DNA of 64,000 bases, from assembly GCF_041549525.1 (NCBI RefSeq), contig NZ_CP157456.1:1550001-1614000 (forward strand), read 5' to 3'. The notes under the pieces are model-generated. The model searched no databases. It was not told the origin of the DNA and saw only the letters and a program-made list of their open reading frames with translations. This document shows, in pieces, positions 1-7,441 of this stretch. The translations under genes and the position numbers were made by a program. The stretch is from Paenarthrobacter aurescens (GTDB lineage Bacteria > Actinomycetota > Actinomycetes > Actinomycetales > Micrococcaceae). Each line of letters starts with the position of its first letter. The first letter of the stretch is position 1.

Positions 1-2
1 CC

Positions 3-842
3 ATGCTCTCCTCCGATGTGCAGCCTTTCACCATGGGTCCGGCACTCCTGTTCTGCCCTGCGGACCGTCCGGAACGTTTCGGAAAGGCGGCTGATCGTGC
101 GGACGCCGTCATTCTTGATCTCGAAGATGCTGTGGCCCCGGCGGCCAAGGCGGCGGCCCGCGCAGCGATTCTGGAGCAATCGGGTACAGATGCATTGGAT
201 CCGGACCGGACCATTGTCCGCGTGAATCCTGTGGATACCTCTGATTTCGACTTGGACCTTGAAGCCCTTGCCAAGTCGCCGTATCGCACAGTGATGCTGG
301 CCAAGGCGGAGGGTGCGGAGCAGCTCAAGGCCCTGGAGGGATACCGGGTGATCGCGCTGTGCGAGACGGCCGCGGGAATCGTCAACGCCCCGGCCATTGC
401 TGCGCAGCCCAACGTCGTTGGGTTGATGTGGGGCGCGGAGGACCTGCTGGCTTCCCTTGGCGGCCTTTCCAGCAGGGACGACGACGGCGGGTACCGGGCT
501 GTCGCTCTTCACTCACGCTCTGCTGTGCTGCTCGCCGCCAAAGCCGCGGGCAAAGAAGCTATCGACTCCGTGTATGTGAACATCCCGGATCTTGAGGGGT
601 TGGCGGTTGAGTCGCGGGACGCGGTGTCCAGTGGCTTCGGAGCCAAAGCTTGTATCCATCCCCAGCAGGTGGCAGTGGTGCGGGAAGCCTACGCACCCAC
701 TCAGGAAGCGGTGGCCCATGCCACTGAACTCCTGGAAGCCGCAGCATCTGCAGGCACAGGCGTGTTCCAGTTCAACGGCAAGATGATTGACGGCCCCATC
801 CTCAAACACGCCCAATCCACACTTCGCCGGGCAGGGCTCTAA
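3..842 (+). CDS. CitE-like CoA ester lyase (HpcH/HpaI aldolase family)
   Basis: The protein is 279 aa with the TIM-barrel pattern of citrate lyase beta-like enzymes. AVILDLEDAV near residues 35-44 carries acidic metal-binding residues, RVNP near 73-76 is a substrate-phosphate arginine motif, and CETAAGI near 120 carries the conserved glutamate. Family members cleave or condense acyl-CoA thioesters such as malyl-CoA, citramalyl-CoA or citryl-CoA in the cytoplasm; the substrate cannot be read from sequence. The first ATG lies 3 bases into the window, so its ribosome binding site is not visible. An in-frame ATG at 33 would also leave a complete fold, starting MGPALLFCP. Length is normal for the single-domain CitE-like group. 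An upstream partner gene would lie outside the window. Confidence 0.85.
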   Translation: MLSSDVQPFTMGPALLFCPADRPERFGKAADRADAVILDLEDAVAPAAKAAARAAILEQSGTDALDPDRTIVRVNPVDTSDFDLDLEALAKSPYRTVMLAKAEGAEQLKALEGYRVIALCETAAGIVNAPAIAAQPNVVGLMWGAEDLLASLGGLSSRDDDGGYRAVALHSRSAVLLAAKAAGKEAIDSVYVNIPDLEGLAVESRDAVSSGFGAKACIHPQQVAVVREAYAPTQEAVAHATELLEAAASAGTGVFQFNGKMIDGPILKHAQSTLRRAGL

Positions 843-847
843 GCAAC

Positions 848-910
848 AATCCGGCCCTCGTTCGCCCCACCCACCGCAGAACGGCGTGCAGAGCAAACGA
901 GGGCCGGATT
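848..910. terminator. Bidirectional terminator hairpin between convergent genes
   Basis: A perfect 15-base inverted repeat, AATCCGGCCCTCGTT at 848-862 and its complement at 896-910, encloses a 33-base loop. It lies between the convergent citE-like gene and the last gene of the sugar operon, where a shared terminator is expected. Confidence 0.7.
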
Positions 911-927
911 TGCTGGCTGGCAGAGCC

Positions 928-2031
928 CTAGGTGAGTACCGACGTCGTAATTTCCGTCAGTTCAACCACAGGAGGCCGTGCGGCCGTGCTCTTGATGGCC
1001 ACGGACTGCCCGCTCCTGGCCGATTCCAGCACTGATTCCATGATGTCCAAGGCGTGGAAGGCCAACTGACCGCCGGCACGTGGTTCCTGTCCGGACGGGG
1101 TGTTGGCGAGGTCCGCTATTCCAAAACCGCGGCCCGAGTCCACGTATCCGGCAGAGACGGGGAGCGTTTCCCAATCCTCGGCGCCGAGTGCGAACAGTTG
1201 CACATCGCCGTCAAAGTGATTGGGGTCCGGGACCACCAGCGAACCGGTTTCTCCGTGGATCTCAATGTTGGGGCTCTTGGTCCTGACGGCGTCGAAGCTC
1301 ATGAAGAGCGTCGAGAGCGCTCCCGATGCATGGACCAGGACTCCGGTGACGTGCGAGTCGATGTTCACCGGAACCACTTGCCCTTGACGCGCGCCTGAGC
1401 CGATGGTCCGTTCGTTGCGGGTGTGGCTGGCAGCGCCCACCACTGAGACCACAGGTCCCAGCAGGGTTACCAGCGCCGAGACGTAGTACGGGCCCATGTC
1501 CAGGAGTGGTCCGCCGCCAGGCTGGTAGTAGAAATCAGGGTTCGGGTGCCAGCGCTCGTGCCCGGGCGTGGCCATAGTGGCGGTGGCCGAAATGGGCGCC
1601 CCGATCAGTCCGTCGTCAATGGCCTTGCGGGCTGTCTGGATGCCGGTTCCCAGCACGGTGTCCGGTGCGCAGCCCACAGTGACTCCGGCCGCAGCCGCCG
1701 CATCCAGCACCTGCTGAGCCTCGGCCGTGGTGGCGGCCAGGGGTTTTTCGCCGTAGACGGATTTCCCGGCTGCAATGGCCTTCAGCGCAATGTCGGCGTG
1801 GGCGGCGGGGATGGTGAGGTTCAGTACGAGGTCCACATCATCGGCGGCCAGGAGCTCGTCCACGCTCAACGCGCGGACGCCGTCGTATGAGTCTGCAACA
1901 GCCTGGGCCCTCGCCGGATCAAGGTCCGCCACGGCAACAAGGTTGATCGAATCCAGCTTGCGGAAGTTCGTCAGGTACTGGGCGATGATGGCGCCGCAGC
2001 CGATCACTCCCACATTCAGCGGCTTGCCCAC
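928..2031 (-). CDS. Gfo/Idh/MocA-family oxidoreductase (second copy in sugar operon)
   Basis: This 367-aa protein has an N-terminal Rossmann fold, with NVGVIGCGAI at residues 6-15, then the EKP motif (GEKPLA, about residue 94) typical of Gfo/Idh/MocA NAD(P)-dependent sugar and inositol dehydrogenases. The C-terminal domain carries the usual GGGPLLDMGPYY segment. The GTG start at 2031 overlaps the end of the ThuA-like gene by 16 bases, and AAAGGGG sits upstream inside that gene, so the two are translationally coupled. It is the last gene of the operon that begins with the solute-binding protein. The likely role is oxidation or reduction of a sugar or keto-sugar made by its neighbours; the substrate is unknown. 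Confidence 0.88.
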   Translation of the reverse strand: MGKPLNVGVIGCGAIIAQYLTNFRKLDSINLVAVADLDPARAQAVADSYDGVRALSVDELLAADDVDLVLNLTIPAAHADIALKAIAAGKSVYGEKPLAATTAEAQQVLDAAAAAGVTVGCAPDTVLGTGIQTARKAIDDGLIGAPISATATMATPGHERWHPNPDFYYQPGGGPLLDMGPYYVSALVTLLGPVVSVVGAASHTRNERTIGSGARQGQVVPVNIDSHVTGVLVHASGALSTLFMSFDAVRTKSPNIEIHGETGSLVVPDPNHFDGDVQLFALGAEDWETLPVSAGYVDSGRGFGIADLANTPSGQEPRAGGQLAFHALDIMESVLESARSGQSVAIKSTAARPPVVELTEITTSVLT

Positions 2032-2717
2032 AGCATGCCCCTTTCAATGATGGTGCGGACGTTTGGGTCTTGAAGGATTTCCACGCGGTGACCCGGGGTG
2101 CAGACAAAGATTTTGCCCTTGCCCCATTGGCGGGTCCATATGGCCGGCGAGGTAACTTCGCGGTTCCATGGATCCCACTGACGCACCTTTTGGGTGGTTG
2201 TAGCCAAAACGTCGATGTAGTCATCGGAGAGCACCCAGTACTGTTCGGTGACGAGGTCGAAGTCGCCGATTCCTTCGGTGATGGGGTGTCCGGAGGCAGC
2301 GGGCAGCATATTGACGGTGTAAGGGACGTAGTTATCCGACTGCTCACCGGTGCGCTCGTCAGGATGCTTGCCGGGGTGGCAGGCGAACTGGCCGCCGATC
2401 AGGTGCAAATAGTCCGAGTTGTTACGGTAGGAATCGGCGATCCCGCCATGCCAACCAGCCAGTCCGGTGCCGTTTTCAACGGCAGCGCGCAGGCCTTCGA
2501 ACTCGTCCTTCTCAATGGTGGTCATGGTCATGCACTGGACGATCAGGTCCACGGTTGCCATATATTCGGGGTCGGCATAGATCTTGGGGGATTCCTCCAC
2601 CCGGACCTCGTAACCGTTGTCCTTGAGGTATGGGATGAACAGCTCGGTGGCTTCCACCGGCTGGTGTCCGTCCCAGCCTCCGCGAACCACCAGTGCTGTC
2701 TTGTTGTTGCTTGTCAT
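2016..2717 (-). CDS. ThuA-like domain protein
   Basis: The protein is 233 aa with the ThuA fold, a class I glutamine-amidotransferase-like alpha/beta domain. Visible features are GGWDGHQP near the start, GLAGWHGGIADSYR in the middle, and TRQWGKGKIFVCTPGH near the end. In rhizobial trehalose/maltitol utilisation, ThuA acts with the Gfo/Idh dehydrogenase ThuB on 3-keto-disaccharides. Here ThuA sits between two Gfo/Idh genes downstream of a sugar importer, so a similar keto-sugar pathway is plausible. ATG at 2717 is preceded by AAGGAA. The family role is only partly defined, and the substrate is inference from context. Confidence 0.85.
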   Translation of the reverse strand: MTSNNKTALVVRGGWDGHQPVEATELFIPYLKDNGYEVRVEESPKIYADPEYMATVDLIVQCMTMTTIEKDEFEGLRAAVENGTGLAGWHGGIADSYRNNSDYLHLIGGQFACHPGKHPDERTGEQSDNYVPYTVNMLPAASGHPITEGIGDFDLVTEQYWVLSDDYIDVLATTTQKVRQWDPWNREVTSPAIWTRQWGKGKIFVCTPGHRVEILQDPNVRTIIERGMLWASR

Positions 2718-2751
2718 GGTTTCCTTAGTTTCGGGGCGTCAACATGGTCAG

Positions 2752-3972
2752 TCACACGTGCTGCCAGCGGCTGGCATTCTCTGCGCTCGCCTCTACCGCG
2801 GCCAGTACTTTTTGCACCTGCAAAGCGTCAGAGAACGACGGCGTGGGCTGCTCGCCGGCGCCGATTGCAGTGACGAGGTCCACCACCTGGTGGGTGAAGC
2901 CGTGCTCATAGCCGAGGCCATGGCCGGTGGGCCACCAGTTACCGGTATAGGGGTGGGAGGGCTCGGTGACCATGATTTTGCGGAAGCCTGCATCAGGTTC
3001 CAGCGCAGAATCGTAGAACTGCAGGGAATTCATGTCCTCGAAGTCAAAGGCAAGGGATCCCTTGGTGCCGTTCAGTTCCAGGCGCATGGCGTTCTTGCGT
3101 CCCAGGGCGAAACGGGTTGCTTCGAAGATGCCGATCGGCCCGGCATCGGAGCCGCCGCGTGAGCCGGCGTCAGCACCGGCGTCGTGCCCGGATTCGAAAC
3201 GGGCGGTAAACAGTGCAGCGTCGTCCACAGTGACTGGCCCCCGGGGCCCCTCGGCACCGCCGTGGCCGCCCAGGCCCACAAAATCCCCGCCCACCGGGCG
3301 CTCTTTCACAAAGGTCTCCAGCAGCGCAGAAACACCGGTGATGTTCAGTCCCGTGATCCACTGGGCGGCATCGATGCTGTGCGCGCCGATGTCACCGAGC
3401 GAACCGGAGCCGGACTTGGCTTTGTCCAGCCGCCACGTCAGCGGAGCGTCTACGTCGCTGAGCCAGTCCTGAAGATACTGGGCGCGGACATGCCGGATCC
3501 GGCCCAGGCGGCCGTCCTCCACCATCCGCTTGGCCAATGCCAAAGCGGGAGTGCGCCGGTAACTGAAGCCGCACATGGAGAACACTCCGCGTTCAGCCGC
3601 AGCCTGCGCCACCAGCGTCATCTTCTCCGCTTCCTCCACCGAGTTGGCCAGCGGCTTCTCGCACAGGACATGCTTGCCGGCCTCAAGCGCCGCAATGGCT
3701 ATTTCGGCGTGGGTGTTTCCCGGAGTGCAAATATCAATGAGGTCAATGTCGTCGCGTTCAATAAGGCGGCGCCAATCGGTCTCAATGGACGCCCAACCGT
3801 ATTTGGCCGCCGCTGCGCGGACACCTTCCTCGCTCCGGCCCGCCACGGCGGTCAGTTCCGGAGCAAGGGGAAGGCCGAAAAAGCGTGGCGCCGTGCGCCA
3901 GGCGTGGGAGTGGGCGGCGCCCATGAAGGCATAACCCACCATGCCCACACGCAGGGGTTTGGTCCCTGTCAT
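2752..3972 (-). CDS. Gfo/Idh/MocA-family oxidoreductase (first copy in sugar operon)
   Basis: This 406-aa protein has the N-terminal nucleotide-binding motif RVGMVGYAFMG and the catalytic-lysine motif CEKPLANS near residue 100. It is related to but clearly different from the downstream Gfo/Idh copy. ATG at 3972 is chosen over a TTG two codons upstream because AAAGGA lies 8 bases before it. An unusual Gly/Asp/Ala-rich stretch, encoded at about 3133-3195, interrupts the C-terminal domain just before a segment reading GIFEATRFALGRKN and looks like a flexible surface insertion. It is co-directional with the permease genes upstream and the ThuA-like gene downstream. The likely role is sugar or glycoside oxidation. 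Confidence 0.87.
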   Translation of the reverse strand: MTGTKPLRVGMVGYAFMGAAHSHAWRTAPRFFGLPLAPELTAVAGRSEEGVRAAAAKYGWASIETDWRRLIERDDIDLIDICTPGNTHAEIAIAALEAGKHVLCEKPLANSVEEAEKMTLVAQAAAERGVFSMCGFSYRRTPALALAKRMVEDGRLGRIRHVRAQYLQDWLSDVDAPLTWRLDKAKSGSGSLGDIGAHSIDAAQWITGLNITGVSALLETFVKERPVGGDFVGLGGHGGAEGPRGPVTVDDAALFTARFESGHDAGADAGSRGGSDAGPIGIFEATRFALGRKNAMRLELNGTKGSLAFDFEDMNSLQFYDSALEPDAGFRKIMVTEPSHPYTGNWWPTGHGLGYEHGFTHQVVDLVTAIGAGEQPTPSFSDALQVQKVLAAVEASAENASRWQHV

Positions 3973-4001
3973 CGTCAAGTCCTTTCTTGTTGGTAGTGCC
4001 G

Positions 4002-4901
4002 CTACTTGCTGAAACCTGCGGTGAGGCCGCTGAGCAACTGCCGGCGCGCCACGACGTAGATCACCAGCAACGGAAGCGTGGCCAGTACCACTGAGGCCAG
4101 CACCGCCGGGATGTTGACGCTGAACTCACCTTGGAAGGTCCACAGGGACAGTGGCAAAACCCTGGTGTCCGGGCTTTGGGTGAGGATCAGCGGGAACAGG
4201 AATCCGTTCCATACATGCAGTGCGTTGTAGATGCCTACCGTGATGACAGCAGGCTTGGTCATGGGCAATGCCAGGCGCCACATCATGGCCCAGTCAGAAC
4301 AGCCGTCCAGTCGCATCGACTCAAAGAGTTCGTTGGGAACATCCCGCATGAAGTTCGAAAGGATGAGCACCGATACCGGGATTGCGAAGGCAATGGAGGG
4401 CAGGATCAGCGCCAGCAAGGTGTCGTACATGTGGGCTTTGGTGATCATCCAGTAGATGGGGATGATGGTGGCGTGCAGGGGAATGGCCAGCCCCAGGAGG
4501 AAGACGTTGTTGGTCCAGCTGAGGAACCTGCCCTTGCCGCGGACAATGGCGTAGGCAGCCATGAAAGCGACGAAGAGCGCCGGAACCACACTGCCCACGG
4601 TGACTATAAGGCTGTTGGTGAAGTACTTGGCGAAGTCGTTCTCCAGGACAAGCTTGTAGTTGTCCAAGGTTGGCTCTGCCGGTGGGAGCATCGGGTTTGA
4701 GGTGAAGAAGCCCGCCTGGTTCTTTAGGCTGGTGATCACCACGTAGTACACCGGCACAATGATGATCGCCAGCCAGAGCCAGCCACCCAGGCCGCCCAGG
4801 AAGTTTGGCCGCGCACGGCCAAGCTTGGGAGGCCGACGGCGGGTGGTCGCCGCTTGCGGCAGCACTGCCGGTGCTGGGGGGAGTTCAGTGGTGGAAGCCA
4901 T
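4002..4901 (-). CDS. Carbohydrate ABC transporter permease (MalG/CUT1 type)
   Basis: The 299-aa membrane protein has about six hydrophobic segments. The EAA loop near residues 190-210 (NELFESMRLDGCSDWAMMW) contacts the ATPase. It follows an Arg/Pro-rich cytoplasmic N-terminus. The ATG at 4901 overlaps the stop of the upstream permease (TAATG), implying coupled translation. Family members form heterodimers with a MalF-type permease and take substrate from a lipoprotein binding protein, both encoded immediately upstream. No ATPase gene is present in the operon, so a shared MsiK-type ATPase encoded elsewhere is expected. Confidence 0.92.
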   Translation of the reverse strand: MASTTELPPAPAVLPQAATTRRRPPKLGRARPNFLGGLGGWLWLAIIIVPVYYVVITSLKNQAGFFTSNPMLPPAEPTLDNYKLVLENDFAKYFTNSLIVTVGSVVPALFVAFMAAYAIVRGKGRFLSWTNNVFLLGLAIPLHATIIPIYWMITKAHMYDTLLALILPSIAFAIPVSVLILSNFMRDVPNELFESMRLDGCSDWAMMWRLALPMTKPAVITVGIYNALHVWNGFLFPLILTQSPDTRVLPLSLWTFQGEFSVNIPAVLASVVLATLPLLVIYVVARRQLLSGLTAGFSK

Positions 4902-5839
4902 TACGCACCTTCCAATTGGCTGGCGTTGCGGTTCTTGCCGCCGAGTCGTTGCAGGAACAATGCCAGGGCCAGGCCGATGACAACGAGGATGACGCCCAGG
5001 GCGCTCGCCGCTCCCATATCGTTGGCTTTGAAGCCGGTGAGGTACATGTGCAGCGGCAGGAGCCTGGTGGAGTAGCCGGGTCCGCCGGCTGTCAGCACAA
5101 AGACCAAGTCGAAGTACGCCAGTGAACCCACCACCATGAGGGTGGAGGAGGTGATCATGGTGTATTTGAGCTGCGGCAAGGTGATGTTGAAGAACTGCTG
5201 CACACGGCCGGCGCCGTCAATTTGGGCAGCCTCGTACAGCGAGGCGGGAATCTGCCGTACGCCGCCTTGGTAGATCAGGGTGTGGAAGGGCACAAATTGC
5301 CAGGCGATCACGAAGACCACCACAAAAAGCACCAGATCAGAGTTACCCAGCCAGTCCTGCGCCAGGAACGGCAGTCCCAGGCCGGGGCCGAGCCCGAAGT
5401 TCGGATCCAGCAGGGCCTTGAAAGCGATGGCCACCGCGGCAGATGAGAGGAGCAGGGGAACGAAGTAGAGGACGGCCAAGGCTGCGCGGTACTTCTGGCT
5501 GGCAGCAGTGAAAACGCCCAGCAGGAGGCTGATGGGTGCCTGGACAATGAAGGAGAAGAACATGATCTTTGCCGTCACCAACAAGGCGTTGCCCGTGACC
5601 GGATCAGCCAAGACGGTGTTCCAGCTGGACAGGCCGTCCAGTTTGATCTCCCCGAGGCCGTCCCACTTGGTGAAACTCAGGAACAGGACTCCCAGGAGCG
5701 GAAGGATGGCGAAGAGCATGAAGAACGCCAGGGCCGGGACGGCCAGCCACCCGGACGGACCCTTTTCCAGGGTCCGCCGGGTGCCCGGAACGCGTCCGGC
5801 GCCCAACTCCCTTTGTGGAGTGGTGGTAGTTGCGGACAC
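4901..5839 (-). CDS. Carbohydrate ABC transporter permease (MalF/CUT1 type)
   Basis: The 312-aa protein has about six transmembrane segments and an EAA loop (SLYEAAQIDGAGRVQQF, about residues 212-228) typical of binding-protein-dependent sugar permeases. The GTG start at 5839 lies 4 bases after the solute-binding protein stop codon, with GGGAAG inside the end of that gene as ribosome binding site. It should pair with the downstream MalG-type subunit in the cytoplasmic membrane. The substrate is not deducible from sequence, but the dehydrogenase and ThuA-like genes in the same operon point to a disaccharide or other glycoside. Confidence 0.92.
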   Translation of the reverse strand: MSATTTTPQRELGAGRVPGTRRTLEKGPSGWLAVPALAFFMLFAILPLLGVLFLSFTKWDGLGEIKLDGLSSWNTVLADPVTGNALLVTAKIMFFSFIVQAPISLLLGVFTAASQKYRAALAVLYFVPLLLSSAAVAIAFKALLDPNFGLGPGLGLPFLAQDWLGNSDLVLFVVVFVIAWQFVPFHTLIYQGGVRQIPASLYEAAQIDGAGRVQQFFNITLPQLKYTMITSSTLMVVGSLAYFDLVFVLTAGGPGYSTRLLPLHMYLTGFKANDMGAASALGVILVVIGLALALFLQRLGGKNRNASQLEGA

Positions 5840-5843
5840 CGTA

Positions 5844-7163
5844 TTACTTCCCGATCGTCGCGTTCATAGTGGAAGCGAACTGCTCAGGGGTGATCTTCTT
5901 CAGGAAGATCTGATCGAGGTTGGCCAGCATGGCGTCTCCTTGGGCCGGGCTCAGGGCCTGGTCCCAGGAAAGTGTGAAGTCCGGGGCGTCCTTGGCCATG
6001 CCGTAAACGTAGGTGAGGAAGTCCTTGTCGGGGGAGGCTGCGAGTTTGTCTTCAATGCCGGTGACTACAGGGACTGCTCCGGAGTCGATCAGGCTCTTGA
6101 CGTTCTCCTCGTTGAACATTCCGTCCTTGACGTAGTCCAGCGCAGTCTTCTTCTGTTCTTCGGTGGCCTTGGAGGATACGGACCAGAAGTTGGAGGGATT
6201 TCCTACAACGTTCGCCGGATCACCCTTGCCGCCTTCAACCGTGGGGAAGGGGATGTAGCCGAGCTTGCCGCTTGAAACGAAGTCGGCCGCGTCCTTCTTC
6301 ATGCCCTGGTAGATCCAGCTGCCCTGCAGGATCATGGCGGCCTTCCCGGTGTACAGCAGGGCCTGGTCTGCGTTGCTGTCAGCGGCAATGGAGGAGAAGC
6401 CGTTGATGAAACCGCCGGCATCCACCAGTTCCTGGATTTTGGTCAGCGCCTCCAGCACTGCGGGGTCGGACCAGGCGCCCGGCTTGTTGGCTGCAATGTT
6501 TGCGAAGACTTCAGGACCGCCGATCCGGTCCACAAGGTATTCAAGCCACATCAGGTCCGGCCATTTGGACTGGCCGCCCAAGGAGAAAGGTGCCACGCCG
6601 GCGTCCTTGAACTTAGGCACCAATGCCATCAACTCGTCCCAGGTTTTGGGCGGCTCTGCACCGATCTTCTCGAACACTTCCTTGTTGTAGTAGAGCACTA
6701 CGGGCTGCACCTTGTTATTGGGCAGTGCGTAGGTTTTGCCGTCAATCACGCCGCTTTCAAGGATGGAGGGAAGGTAGCGGCTTTGAACGTCAGGGTTTTC
6801 TTTGAGGAATCCGGTCAGATCATCCACCTGACCGGCATCAACATAGGACTTCAGCACGCCGCCGCCCCAGCCGTAGACGAGCGTGGGTCCCTGGCCGGCG
6901 CCGACGGCGGTGCGCACCTTGGTCTTGTAGGCGTCGTTGGCGAAGAAGTCCAGCTTGATGGCGGAGTCCGGGTGCGACTTGTTCCACGAGTCCACGGATG
7001 CTTGGAACACAGGCTGGTCACCGCCGGTCAGTCCCCACATGGTTGCCGAGTCCGCTGAGGCTCCTGTTCCGGCAGGACCCGAGGAACCGCAGGCTACGAG
7101 GGAGATCGACAATGCGGCTGCAGAAACGGCCATTCCGGCGGTGCGCAACTTGAGATTATTCAT
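5844..7163 (-). CDS. Extracellular sugar-binding lipoprotein of the ABC importer
   Basis: This is a type 1 extracellular solute-binding protein. From ATG 7163 it is 439 aa. The signal peptide ends in the lipobox SLVAC with the lipidated cysteine at residue 25. An upstream in-frame start at 7229 would put 22 extra charged residues before the signal peptide and is rejected. The mature part has the usual family pattern, including NNKVQPVVLYYNKEVFEKIG and KAAMILQGSWIYQGM. It is the first gene of the minus-strand operon and is divergent from the LacI-type gene, with repeated TTTCGAAA-type elements between them that are likely operator sites. Confidence 0.92.
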   Translation of the reverse strand: MNNLKLRTAGMAVSAAALSISLVACGSSGPAGTGASADSATMWGLTGGDQPVFQASVDSWNKSHPDSAIKLDFFANDAYKTKVRTAVGAGQGPTLVYGWGGGVLKSYVDAGQVDDLTGFLKENPDVQSRYLPSILESGVIDGKTYALPNNKVQPVVLYYNKEVFEKIGAEPPKTWDELMALVPKFKDAGVAPFSLGGQSKWPDLMWLEYLVDRIGGPEVFANIAANKPGAWSDPAVLEALTKIQELVDAGGFINGFSSIAADSNADQALLYTGKAAMILQGSWIYQGMKKDAADFVSSGKLGYIPFPTVEGGKGDPANVVGNPSNFWSVSSKATEEQKKTALDYVKDGMFNEENVKSLIDSGAVPVVTGIEDKLAASPDKDFLTYVYGMAKDAPDFTLSWDQALSPAQGDAMLANLDQIFLKKITPEQFASTMNATIGK

Positions 7164-7266
7164 GTGCAGTTTCCATTCGTCCTTCGGGCTCGACGCTGAT
7201 TGCCCGGTTGTGCGTGTAAAAAGCCGCACTCCGCGGTCTGAGGATCAACTTCGATTCCCAGCCAGC

Positions 7267-7334
7267 AACTTTTCGAAATATTTCGGAAGTCCTTTCGGAA
7301 GTGCCAACCAAACTTAGCGGTGACCTGCGTCACC
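7267..7334. promoter_or_regulatory. Operator-like repeat cluster in the divergent sugar promoter
   Basis: The 278 bases between the divergent solute-binding protein and LacI genes carry several symmetric elements: AACTTTTCGAAA at 7267-7278, the perfect palindrome CGAAATATTTCG at 7274-7285, the direct repeats TTTCGGAAGT at 7281-7290 and 7293-7302, and GGTGACCTGCGTCACC at 7319-7334. Central-CpG palindromes are usual for LacI-family operators, so these are candidate binding sites for the adjacent regulator. Confidence 0.5.
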
Positions 7335-7420
7335 GTCAAGACTTCTGACGCAAGATATTCGTTGCATTGGCTGCTCGATTGACGCAAGGGCGGATAGACG
7401 TGCAGACTGTCAGCAACCGA

Positions 7421-7432
7421 AACTTTTCGAAA
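7421..7432. promoter_or_regulatory. Second copy of AACTTTTCGAAA, candidate LacI autoregulatory operator
   Basis: The 12-mer AACTTTTCGAAA is identical to the copy at 7267-7278 and lies 9 bases before the likely GTG start of the LacI-family gene. Two copies flanking the divergent promoters suggest repression of both directions, possibly by DNA looping. Confidence 0.45.
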
Positions 7433-7441
7433 GCGGTAATC

